This document shows, one piece after another, positions 26,692 to 35,558 of a stretch of DNA of 64,000 nucleotides (position 1 is the stretch's first letter; each line of letters begins with the position of its first letter). Source of the stretch: Chloroflexota bacterium (lineage in GTDB: Bacteria; Chloroflexota; Limnocylindria; P2-11E); NCBI GenBank assembly GCA_005883625.1, contig VBDU01000073.1, positions 42,644 through 106,643 of the forward strand, written 5' to 3'. The translations under genes and the position numbers were made by a program. Below the pieces are notes generated by a model, which worked only from the letters and a program-made list of their open reading frames with translations, was not told where the DNA came from and ran no database searches.

Positions 26692-28488
26692 CTAGGCGAT
26701 CGGCGCCTTCGTCCCGAGGTGCTTCGCGGCGAACGCGATCTGCCGCTCGAGCTGACGGATCTGCTCTTCGACGACGAGCGAGCCGTGGCCCGCGTCATAA
26801 CGGTAGGTCTCGAAGGTCTTGCCAAGCGCGCGGAGGCGCTCCTCGTAGACGTCGACGCCACGCGCCGGGCAGCGCGGGTCGTTCAGGCCGACGAGCATGA
26901 GGACCGGCACGCGCACCCGCTCGACGTAGGTGATCGGGTTGCGCTCCCGGTAACGCTCGGGGAGGGCCTCGGGGGTCCCACCGAAGAGCGCGGCGTCGTA
27001 CTTCTTGAGCGGCTCCATCTCGTCCTCGTACGCGGCGACGTAGTCGCCGATCGGAACGCTGGCGAGCCCGAGCGCCCACCGTTCGGGCTGCGTCCCGAGC
27101 GCGAGCAGCGTGAGGTAGCCGCCCCACGAGCCGCCGCCGAACAGGCATCGCCGCGGGTCGGCGAGGCCGCTCGCGATCGCCCAGTCCTGAACCTTCGCGA
27201 TGTCGGCGAGCTCGGTCAGGCCGGGGTTCCCGACGATCGCGTCGCGCCACGCCTTTCCGTATCCCGACGACCCGCGGTAGTTCACGAGCACGACCGCGAA
27301 GCCGTGGTCGACCCAGGCCTGGACTACGGCGCTGAACGTGTCGCGGTCGTGCGCGCCTGGGCCGCCGTGGATTAGGAAGTACGTCGGATGCGGGCCCGCC
27401 CCCGTCCCCGCGGGCCGCGCGACGTAGCCATGGATGCCGTCCACGTCGTACTCCGTGTAGCCCACGCTTCTCGGGATCTCGCCCTCGGGCCGCAGAAGCA
27501 CGCCGTGGCGCAGCGATCTGATCTCGGCCGGCGTCGCCGCATTCGACCACTGGTACCAGACGTCGCCGTCCGGGTGCGCGCGGGCGGAACCGATGGTCCC
27601 GGGCTCGACGTCAAGGCGGTCGAGCGCGCGCGTGGCGAGCGCGTAGCGGTACAGCTCCACGCGCCCGCGGTGGTCGTGCCCGACGAGGAGCGCGCTCGCG
27701 TCGGGGTACCAGTCCGCAAAAGTCTCGCCGGGGAGGTCGAGCGTGATCTCCGTGTCGTTTCCCGTCGCTGCGTCGAAGATGAGCGGCCGCGCGAGCCCCG
27801 CGCGTTCGTGCATGACAAGGAGGCGCGGGTCGCCGGCGAGCGGCGACCAGCGGTGCGGGTGAAGCCCCTTCCCGGGACCGTCCCAGAGCTCCGCGACACC
27901 CTCGCCAGAGAGGTCGATCACGCGCACCGCCGGGTTCCGGCTGTCGCCGTGCTCGCTGTGCGCGATCGCGACGAGCGTCTCGTCGCGCGAGAGGTCGGCG
28001 ACGTGCGCGCTCTGTGGGTGTGCGTAGATTCGCCGCGGCGGAGCGCCGTCCTGCAGGACGTAGATCGTCGAGCCCTCGTCGCTGCGCGAGCGACCGAGGA
28101 CGGCGACCGATCGACCGACGGCGAGCCAGCCGCTGTACGCCGGGGCGAGGTCAACGGCGAGCGCGGTGCTCGCGCCGCCCGCGAACGGCTCGCGCCGCCA
28201 ATGGCCGAGCTCGTTCCCCTTCGCGTCGTCGAACCAGAAGACGTGCTCCCCGCTCGGGTCGAGCCGCGGTGGAACTCGGAAGCCGGTGCCCTCGGGCCGG
28301 TCGGTCAGCTGGCGGCGTGCCCCGGCACGGCGATCCCAGGTGTAGACCTCGAACTTCCCGCTCTCGTTGGAGATGTACACGATGCGGTCAGGGTGATCGC
28401 GGGCCCACGACGGGAATCCGAGACGTGTCGTGTGGAACCGCTGGCGCCACGGCGCCTCGGTCGCGACGCGCGGCCGCGTCATGGTCAT
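26692..28488 (-). CDS. S9 family (prolyl oligopeptidase-like) peptidase
   Basis: HPTYFLIHGGPGAHD, GGGSWGGYLTLLALG, PVLMLVGLNDPRCPA, YDAGHGSLV. Confidence 0.9.
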   Translation of the reverse strand: MTMTRPRVATEAPWRQRFHTTRLGFPSWARDHPDRIVYISNESGKFEVYTWDRRAGARRQLTDRPEGTGFRVPPRLDPSGEHVFWFDDAKGNELGHWRREPFAGGASTALAVDLAPAYSGWLAVGRSVAVLGRSRSDEGSTIYVLQDGAPPRRIYAHPQSAHVADLSRDETLVAIAHSEHGDSRNPAVRVIDLSGEGVAELWDGPGKGLHPHRWSPLAGDPRLLVMHERAGLARPLIFDAATGNDTEITLDLPGETFADWYPDASALLVGHDHRGRVELYRYALATRALDRLDVEPGTIGSARAHPDGDVWYQWSNAATPAEIRSLRHGVLLRPEGEIPRSVGYTEYDVDGIHGYVARPAGTGAGPHPTYFLIHGGPGAHDRDTFSAVVQAWVDHGFAVVLVNYRGSSGYGKAWRDAIVGNPGLTELADIAKVQDWAIASGLADPRRCLFGGGSWGGYLTLLALGTQPERWALGLASVPIGDYVAAYEDEMEPLKKYDAALFGGTPEALPERYRERNPITYVERVRVPVLMLVGLNDPRCPARGVDVYEERLRALGKTFETYRYDAGHGSLVVEEQIRQLERQIAFAAKHLGTKAPIA

Positions 28489-29396
28489 CGCGACCGAGTG
28501 TAGGTTCGCGCGCCGGTGCGGTCGTCCAGCCATGCGGTCAGGGTCCGCTCGTACTCCGGCGCGATCGGATGATCCGTGCCGCCTCCCAGCGTCGGGTGAT
28601 GCTTCGTTCCCGCGAGCCGAACGATCGTGAGGTCGGGGATGCTCGCGCCTCGCAAGGCCGCGATGCTTTCATCGATCGGGACCCACTCGTCCTCGTCGCC
28701 GTAGAACGCGAGCACCGGCACGCGAACACGCGCGAGCATCGGCGCGGGATCGAAGTCCATCGTCGGCCAGCGACCCGGCGCCGGCGGGAGAACAGGCGGG
28801 ACGAACGCGAGCGGGAACCACGGCTCCCGCACCACGTCGCCGATGATCTTCTGGGCGGAGTCTCGTGCCAGCGCGCCCCGCTCGAAGCTCTCCCAGGCCC
28901 GGCGCGCCGCGAGCATTCGTTCCACGTCGGCGGCGTAGCCCTCCCGTCGGAGCTGGACGGAGGTGCCCCAGCGCATCTGCGCCGCCGGCGTCACGCCGCA
29001 CGCGGCGACGAGGATGAGGAACGCGACGTTCCTGGACCGCGACGCCGCGAGCGGCGCCACCCAAGCGCCCTGGCTGAAGCCCCAGAGGCCGATCCGCTTC
29101 GCGTCGATCTCCGGGCGCGCTGCGAGCGTCGCTACGGCGGCGAGCGCATCGGCGCTCTGCTCGTCGAAACGATCGGCCGCGCCGGCCCGCCGGTCGAACC
29201 GAAGTACGGCGACGCCCCGCGGCGGCAGCACGCGCGCGAGGTGGAGGAAGAGGAAGTGATCGCGAGACGGACCGCCGGCCGGATGCAGGGCGACGACCGC
29301 CGGAGCGGGGCCGCCGACGCCGGGGAGATGCAGCTCGCCGGTCAGCCCCGCGAAGCGCAGCTCCTCCCCCCTCACCGCCTGCCGCGACGCGCCCAC
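28485..29396 (-). CDS. Alpha/beta hydrolase (dienelactone hydrolase-like)
   Basis: VVALHPAGGPSRDHFLFLHLARVLPPRGVAVLRFDRRA, GLWGFSQGAWVAPLAA, VLAFYGDEDEWVPI. Confidence 0.8.
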   Translation of the reverse strand: MGASRQAVRGEELRFAGLTGELHLPGVGGPAPAVVALHPAGGPSRDHFLFLHLARVLPPRGVAVLRFDRRAGAADRFDEQSADALAAVATLAARPEIDAKRIGLWGFSQGAWVAPLAASRSRNVAFLILVAACGVTPAAQMRWGTSVQLRREGYAADVERMLAARRAWESFERGALARDSAQKIIGDVVREPWFPLAFVPPVLPPAPGRWPTMDFDPAPMLARVRVPVLAFYGDEDEWVPIDESIAALRGASIPDLTIVRLAGTKHHPTLGGGTDHPIAPEYERTLTAWLDDRTGARTYTRSR

Positions 29397-29431
29397 CTGA
29401 GCGCCACCGCGGCCGAGTCTAGGTAGCCCGG

Positions 29432-30136
29432 CTAACCGCGCCGCATCGCGCTTCCGGCAGGACCGCGCCGTCCGACCGGAACGCGTGGCCGGCCGCGGCC
29501 GCCGTACCAGATGACGAAGCCAAGGAGCGCGGCGGGCGCGGTGATCCACACGGGCGAGCTGGCCGGAAGAGCAGCGCAGCAACCTGCCGGCGCGCCGAAG
29601 ACCACCGGCGCCGCGACCACGATCCAGGGCCATTGGAGCGGGCGTGCCGAGAGCCACGAGGGGATCGTCAGCGGGTCGATCGGGGCGAACCCGCGGAGCC
29701 ACCAGGGGAACGGCACGATCTGGGCGATCCACGGCGCCGCGACGACCAACGCGAGATTCAACACGACGAAGGCCAGCCCCCGCCGTGAGGGCGGGAACGC
29801 GAGCGCGGGCCATGGAGCAAGTGCGCCGGCGATCGTCGCCGCGAGCGCGAGAGTCCGCGGAACGCTGAGCGGGTTGAACGACGCGCCCGTGACCACGACC
29901 GCCGCGGCGAACGCGGCGACCCACGCATCGACCGGCCGACGTGCGAGCCGAGCCGCCGCGAGGAGGAAGAGCGCGGCGCCGACGGTCCAGCCGGCGGCGT
30001 CGTGGAGCCAGAGCCCGATACGGAGGTCGTTGGGGCTCGGAAGCTCGTGGGCCGTGGCGAAACCGGCGGCCGCGACCGCGAGGACGCTCGCGAGAACGAG
30101 TGAGCCGAACGCCGCGAGATAGAACGGTCCGCGCAC
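29432..30136 (-). CDS. Polytopic membrane protein of unknown function
   Basis: 234 aa with multiple hydrophobic segments. Confidence 0.5.
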   Translation of the reverse strand: MRGPFYLAAFGSLVLASVLAVAAAGFATAHELPSPNDLRIGLWLHDAAGWTVGAALFLLAAARLARRPVDAWVAAFAAAVVVTGASFNPLSVPRTLALAATIAGALAPWPALAFPPSRRGLAFVVLNLALVVAAPWIAQIVPFPWWLRGFAPIDPLTIPSWLSARPLQWPWIVVAAPVVFGAPAGCCAALPASSPVWITAPAALLGFVIWYGGRGRPRVPVGRRGPAGSAMRRG

Positions 30137-30152
30137 GACCTCGGCCGGCGGG

Positions 30153-32363
30153 CTAACGCCCGTCGCGATGCACGCTGTACACGTCGCGGATGCCCTCGAG
30201 CTTCGCGAGCACCCGCGAGAGCTGCTCGACGCTCGTCACCTGGAGCGTCGCGTTCACGGTCGCCGTCTTGTCGGGGTTGGCCTGCGCCGAGAGCGCGAGC
30301 AGGTTCACCTGGTTCTCGCTGATGACCCCCGCCACGTCGCGCAGGAAGCCCTCCCGGTCCCAGCCCTCGATGCGGATCGCCACCGGGTAGGTGCGCGCCG
30401 CGCTGCGCTCCCACTCGACCTCGACGAGCCGCTCGCGGTCGGCGGTGCCCTTCACGTTCGAGCAATCCGCGCGATGCACGGTGACGCCGCGACCGCGCGT
30501 GATGTAGCCCACGATCGCCTCGCCCGGCACCGGGTTGCAGCACACGCCGAAGCGGATGAGCAGGTCGCCGACGCCCTTTACGCGCACGCCGCCACGCGAG
30601 GTCGGCGGGAGCGGCGGCGCGACCTCGGGAATGGCGAGCTGGGTATCGTCGACGATCCCGAGGCGCATGACGACCTGCGGTCCCGTCAGCGCGCCGTAGC
30701 CGAGCGAGGCGAACAGCGTGTCAACGTCGTGCAGGTTCAGCTCCTCGGTGACGCGCCGCAGGTCCTCGTCCGAGATGTCGCCGAGCGAGCGCTGCGCGAT
30801 CCGCTTCAGCTCGCGGTCGAGGAGCTCCTTGCCATGCGTGACGTTCTCCTCGCGCTGGGCGCGCTTGAACCATTGGCGGATCTTCTCGCGGGCACCGGGC
30901 GTGCGGACCATCGTGAGCCAGTCGCGCGACGGCCCGCGCGCGGCCTTGCTCGTGACGATCTCGACGATGTCGCCGGACTGCAGGCGGTGGTCGAGCGGGA
31001 CGATGCGCCCATTCACCTTCGCGCCGATCGTGCGGTGGCCCACGTCCGTGTGGATCCGATAGGCGAAGTCGATGGGCGTCGACGCGGCCGGCAGCGCCTT
31101 CACCTCGCCCTTGGGCGTGAAGACGAACACCTCGTCCTGGAAGACGTCGACCTTGAGCGACTCGACGAACTCCTGCGCGTCGGTGACGTCGTGCTGCCAC
31201 TCGAGGAGCTGCCGCACCCAGGCCAGCTTCGACTCGTAGTCCCGGTCGGACTTGCCGCCTTCCTTGTACCGCCAGTGGGCCGCGATGCCGTACTCCGCGA
31301 GCGCGTGCATGTCGGCGGTGCGCACCTGGATCTCCACGGGCTGCCCGCCCGGGCCCATGACCGCGGTATGGAGCGACCGGTACATGTTCGCCTTGGGCAC
31401 GGCGATGTAGTCATCGAACTGCCCGGGGATCGGCGGCCAGAGCGTGTGGACGATCCCGAGCGCGGCGTAGCAGCCGGGGACGTCCTGGACGATGACCCGG
31501 ATGGCGAGGACGTCGTACACCTCCTCGAAGCTCACCCCCTTGCGCTCCATCTTTTGCGCGATCGACCAGAGGTGCTTCGCGCGGCCGGAGAGCTCGGCAC
31601 GGACACCGGCCTTGTCGAGCTCGCTCGCCAGCGTCTTCATCGTCTCGTTGATGTAGCGCTCGCGGACCTGTCGCCGCGCCGCGAGCTGCTCGGCGATCTC
31701 CTTGTAATGCTCGGGCTCGAGGTATTTGAACGCGAGATCCTCGAGCTCCCACTTGATCTGCCAGATCCCCAGGCGGTGCGCGAGCGGCGCGTAGATGTCC
31801 ATGGTCTGCCGCGCGATGCGCCGCTGCTTCTCGGGCGGGAGCGGCGCGAGCGTCCGCATGTTATGGAGGCGGTCGCAGAGCTTCACGATGACGACCCGCA
31901 GGTCGTCGGCCATCGCGAGGAGCATCTTGCGGATGTTCTCGGCCTGGTGCTCGTCCCGCGACTGCCCGGAGAGACGCGACAGCTTGGTGACGCCATCGAC
32001 GAGTCGGCCGATCTCCTCGCCGAAGTCGCGTCGCACGTCCTCGGTCGTGCGCTCGGTGTCCTCGGGGACGTCGTGGAGGAGCGCGGCCGCGACGGTCGCG
32101 GAGTCCATCCCGAGCTCGGCGACGAGCATCGCCACCGCGGCGGGGTGCGTGATGTACGGCTCGCCCGAGACCCGACGCTGCGTGCCGTGCGCCTCGGCGG
32201 CGTAGGCATGGGCGCGCTTCACGAGCTCGGTGTCGCCGTCCGGATAGTGGCGCAGCAGCTCCTTCGTGAGCCCGTCGATGTCGACGCTGGCGTGCCGCTG
32301 CGGCCGTAGGCGGTCGGTGATCCCGATGATCCGCGAGGTGATCGCCGAGGTCCGTTGCGCCAT
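30153..32363 (-). CDS. relA: Bifunctional (p)ppGpp synthetase/hydrolase, RelA/SpoT family
   Basis: HDVPEDTERTTEDVRRDFGEEIGRLVDGVTKLSRL (HD domain), YRSLHTAVMGPGGQPVEIQVRTADMHALAEYGIAAHW, TGS and ACT domains; start reassigned to 32363. Confidence 0.95.
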   Translation of the reverse strand: MAQRTSAITSRIIGITDRLRPQRHASVDIDGLTKELLRHYPDGDTELVKRAHAYAAEAHGTQRRVSGEPYITHPAAVAMLVAELGMDSATVAAALLHDVPEDTERTTEDVRRDFGEEIGRLVDGVTKLSRLSGQSRDEHQAENIRKMLLAMADDLRVVIVKLCDRLHNMRTLAPLPPEKQRRIARQTMDIYAPLAHRLGIWQIKWELEDLAFKYLEPEHYKEIAEQLAARRQVRERYINETMKTLASELDKAGVRAELSGRAKHLWSIAQKMERKGVSFEEVYDVLAIRVIVQDVPGCYAALGIVHTLWPPIPGQFDDYIAVPKANMYRSLHTAVMGPGGQPVEIQVRTADMHALAEYGIAAHWRYKEGGKSDRDYESKLAWVRQLLEWQHDVTDAQEFVESLKVDVFQDEVFVFTPKGEVKALPAASTPIDFAYRIHTDVGHRTIGAKVNGRIVPLDHRLQSGDIVEIVTSKAARGPSRDWLTMVRTPGAREKIRQWFKRAQREENVTHGKELLDRELKRIAQRSLGDISDEDLRRVTEELNLHDVDTLFASLGYGALTGPQVVMRLGIVDDTQLAIPEVAPPLPPTSRGGVRVKGVGDLLIRFGVCCNPVPGEAIVGYITRGRGVTVHRADCSNVKGTADRERLVEVEWERSAARTYPVAIRIEGWDREGFLRDVAGVISENQVNLLALSAQANPDKTATVNATLQVTSVEQLSRVLAKLEGIRDVYSVHRDGR

Positions 32364-34072
32364 TACGCGAGCACCGGTTCCTGCAGCATCCGCGCGGCGG
32401 TCCCGACCGGGCCAAAGTCGCGGAGCTCGAGCTCCACGAACCCGCGCAGGCCGGTGCCCACCGAGACCACCGCGTCCACGCGGCCGGCATCGGTCATGTC
32501 GGCGGCGTGTCCCCCGCGGCGGAACGCCATCGCGTCGAACGTGAAGCGGCCGACGGTGATCTTGCAGCGCAGGTGGTCGCTGTCGGCGCCGACCTGGCGG
32601 ATGTCGTACACGCGGACGTCGCGCACGAGAAGGTATGGCCGAGGGTTCCCGGCGCCGCACGGCTCGAGCGTCGCCAGCTCGAGCGCGAGCCGCGAGGTGA
32701 GCGCCTCGGCCGCGATCTCGGCGTCGACGCGGAGCGACGGCACGGGCCGGACCCCGGCGAGCCGGCGGCGCACGACCTCGTCGAGGCGCTCGCTGAGCTC
32801 TCCGATCCGCTCGACCGGGACGGAGAAGCCCGCCGCCATGGCGTGTCCCCCATGCTTTGACAGGATGTCGTCGCATTCGTCGAGCGCTTCGGCGATGTGC
32901 ACCCCCGCGATCGACCGGCACGAGCCTTTGCCTTCCGCGCCGTCGACCGCGATGACGACCGCGGGCCGGCCGTAGTCCTCGACGAGGCGCGAGGCGGCGA
33001 GGCCGACGATCCCCGCCGACCAGCCGGGATCGGCGACGACGGTCGCCCACGCGTCCGGCCGCTCGGCGGCGCGCTCGCGGGCCGCTGCGACCACCAGGCG
33101 CGTCAGCTCCTGCCGGTCCGCGTTGCGGACCTCGAGCGTCTCCGCAAGATCCTTCGCCTCCGCGGGATCCTCGGTGAGCAGCAGACGCAGCGCGTCTTCG
33201 GCATCCGCGATCCGGCCCGCGGCGTTGAGGCGCGGTCCGAGCACGAAGCCGATCTCCTGCGCGCCGACGCCACCGAGCTTCAACCCGGCGCGCTCGACGA
33301 GCGCGCGGACCCCCGTGAGTGGGGCCTTGTTCAGCGCGTCGAGGCCGGCGCGCGTGAGCGCGCGGTTCGCCCCGCGCAGCGGCACGACGTCGGCGACGGT
33401 CGCGAGGGCGCACAGCTGCAGGAGCTCCGACTCGCGGAGCGCGTAGCCGAGCTCGCCGAGGAGGTGTCTCGCGAGGACGAGCGCGACGCCGGCGCCGGCG
33501 AGATCCTTGTCGGGTGACGGGTCGCCCGCGCGGCGCGGGTTCACGAGCGCGTATGGCTCGGGCAGGACCGCCGGCGGATGGTGGTGGTCGGTGATGATGA
33601 GATCGATGCCGAGCTCGCGCGCGAGCGAGGCCTCGCGCACGGCGGTGACGCCGCAGTCGACGGACACGACGACGCGCGCCCCATCCGCGGCGAGCTTGCG
33701 GAGCGCCTCGCCGTTGAGGCCGTACCCCTCCTCGTAGCGGTTCGGGATGTACGCGCCGACGACCGCGCCGAGCTGGCGGAACGAACGGACGAGGATCGCC
33801 GAGCCGGCGATGCCGTCGACGTCGTAGTCCCCGTAGACGACGATGCGCTCGCGAGCCGCGAGCGCACGGTGGAGGCGCTCGACCGCCCGGTCCAGATCGC
33901 GCATCGGCGGGCCCTCATCCGTCGCGACCCGGGCCGCCAGGAAGTCCGCCATCTCCCTCGCGCCGATGCCCCGCCCCGCGAGGATCCGCGCGACGAGCGC
34001 GGGGATACCATCGGGGACATCCCCGATCCGCTGTGCGGGCATGATCCAGCGACGCTGCGCCACGAGGCCCAT
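32363..34072 (-). CDS. recJ: Single-stranded-DNA-specific exonuclease RecJ
   Basis: VVYGDYDVDGIAGSAILVRSFRQLGA, ITDHHHPPAVLPEPYALVNPRR, KHGGHAMAAGFSV; start reassigned to 34072. Confidence 0.92.
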   Translation of the reverse strand: MGLVAQRRWIMPAQRIGDVPDGIPALVARILAGRGIGAREMADFLAARVATDEGPPMRDLDRAVERLHRALAARERIVVYGDYDVDGIAGSAILVRSFRQLGAVVGAYIPNRYEEGYGLNGEALRKLAADGARVVVSVDCGVTAVREASLARELGIDLIITDHHHPPAVLPEPYALVNPRRAGDPSPDKDLAGAGVALVLARHLLGELGYALRESELLQLCALATVADVVPLRGANRALTRAGLDALNKAPLTGVRALVERAGLKLGGVGAQEIGFVLGPRLNAAGRIADAEDALRLLLTEDPAEAKDLAETLEVRNADRQELTRLVVAAARERAAERPDAWATVVADPGWSAGIVGLAASRLVEDYGRPAVVIAVDGAEGKGSCRSIAGVHIAEALDECDDILSKHGGHAMAAGFSVPVERIGELSERLDEVVRRRLAGVRPVPSLRVDAEIAAEALTSRLALELATLEPCGAGNPRPYLLVRDVRVYDIRQVGADSDHLRCKITVGRFTFDAMAFRRGGHAADMTDAGRVDAVVSVGTGLRGFVELELRDFGPVGTAARMLQEPVLA

Positions 34073-34096
34073 CTGACCTTCAAGTATCCCGCACTC

Positions 34097-35407
34097 GTGC
34101 TCGCGATCGGGCTCGCTCTGGCCTCCTGCGTCCCGCCCGCCACGCTGCCGGCCGCGTCGACGCCGGCGGCCGGGGGCCAGAACCCCCCGACCGCGACCGC
34201 CAACCCCACGATCCCCGGGCTCGCGCAGGCGCCCCACGCGATCTTCGGACCGCTCCGGGCCTGGTACCTCGTGCCAGATCCCGCCTTCCGCCAGGATGTC
34301 CACGTCGCCGTGACGTTCCCGGACGGCGACCCGACCGACGGGCGCCCGCGCGCGCGCCTGCGCTCGAACGGCCGCCTCGTCGACCTCGTCAGAAGCCGCG
34401 ACCTTCCCGCCTCGTGGCAGGCGGAGCTGCCCCTGGACGGGGCGCCGCCGGGCGATCAGCGGATCGAGATCCTCGTACGGCTGCGCGACGGGACCGACGC
34501 GTCGCTCGCCACGCGCGACTTCGTGCTCTCGGCGCCGGAATACGTCGTGTGGACGCTCGACTTCGAAGGCGATGCGTCGGGCGACGCCGAGCTCGCGAAC
34601 ACCGCCGCGATCGCCGACGGGCTGCGCGTCCCGATGACGATCATGTGGAACCCCCGCGTCTGGACCACCACGCAGGTGAGTCCCGCCCGCGCCGAGGCGA
34701 TGCTCGCCTGGACGAAGGCCCGCGGGTCGGCCGGCGACGAGATCGCGCTCCACCTGCACATGTGGACCGACTACGTCCGCGCGGCCGGCCTGGTGCCGCG
34801 CACCGTGCCGAGCTGGGCGGGGCGCCTCGACGGGTACGACGTGCCGATGACCGCGTACAACGAGATCGAGACGCGGACGCTCCTCGACCACGCGCTGCGG
34901 CTGATGGCCGACCACGGCCTCTCGCGACCGCTCACCTTCCGTGCGGGCGGCGACTTCGCGAACGCCGAGAACCTCCGCGCGGTCGCGGCCGCCGGGTTCG
35001 TCGCCGACTGCACGGCGGTGCCGGCGGGGACGTTCGGCAGGCTCACCTGGCCGTGGACGCTCGCTCCGGACGCGCAGCCCTACCGGCCGTCACGCGACGA
35101 CGCGAACAAGCCCGGCGACCTCCCGCTCCTCGAGGCGCCGACGATCGGCGGCAACACGTACGGCTACGACGCGCGCACGATCCAGCCGATCGCGCGCACC
35201 GACCTGTCGAATCTCGCCGCCGCGGGCCAGCCCGCGAAGGAGCGGCGCGCGATCACGGTCGTCTCCCACCCGGGGACGATCGACGCGAGCGAGCGCGCCG
35301 CGATCGAGGCGCTTCTCGGAGCGTTCGCGCCGCTCCGCTACGACCGGGACACCGGCCCGCTGCGCTTCGTCACGCTCGCGCAGCTCGCGAAGGCATACGG
35401 GCTCTAG
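34097..35407 (+). CDS. Lipoprotein, polysaccharide-deacetylase-like catalytic region
   Basis: LALASCVPPA lipobox; WTLDFEGDASGDAELANTAAIADGLRVPMTIMWNPRVW...GDEIALHLHMWTDYVR. Start uncertain (GTG 34097 or CTG 34072). Confidence 0.55.
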   Translation: MLAIGLALASCVPPATLPAASTPAAGGQNPPTATANPTIPGLAQAPHAIFGPLRAWYLVPDPAFRQDVHVAVTFPDGDPTDGRPRARLRSNGRLVDLVRSRDLPASWQAELPLDGAPPGDQRIEILVRLRDGTDASLATRDFVLSAPEYVVWTLDFEGDASGDAELANTAAIADGLRVPMTIMWNPRVWTTTQVSPARAEAMLAWTKARGSAGDEIALHLHMWTDYVRAAGLVPRTVPSWAGRLDGYDVPMTAYNEIETRTLLDHALRLMADHGLSRPLTFRAGGDFANAENLRAVAAAGFVADCTAVPAGTFGRLTWPWTLAPDAQPYRPSRDDANKPGDLPLLEAPTIGGNTYGYDARTIQPIARTDLSNLAAAGQPAKERRAITVVSHPGTIDASERAAIEALLGAFAPLRYDRDTGPLRFVTLAQLAKAYGL

Positions 35408-35558
35408 CGAGCGAGGCTGAGCGAGGAGCGGCTCAGGGGCAGGGGCCCGAGGGGCAGGGGCCCTCTCAGCGAAGCGTGCAGCGAGCCGGCAGCGAGCGTG
35501 CGCGACGAGCGAATCCGCCAGCCCTGAGCGTGTCTCCAGCGCGCAGCGCTGAGATCGA
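35404..35558. repeat. Dispersed repeat copy C, interrupted by G-rich palindromic sequence
   Basis: GAGCGAGGAGCGGCT...; core CCAGCCCTGAGCGTGTCTCC..GCGCAGCGCTGAGATCGA shared with 44843-44938 and 59905-59980. Confidence 0.75.

Noticed and set aside
30153-33413. 1086-aa RelA ORF and 850-aa RecJ ORF as listed
   Set aside because: N-terminal parts are upstream out-of-gene frame extensions; conserved starts are at 32363 and 34072.
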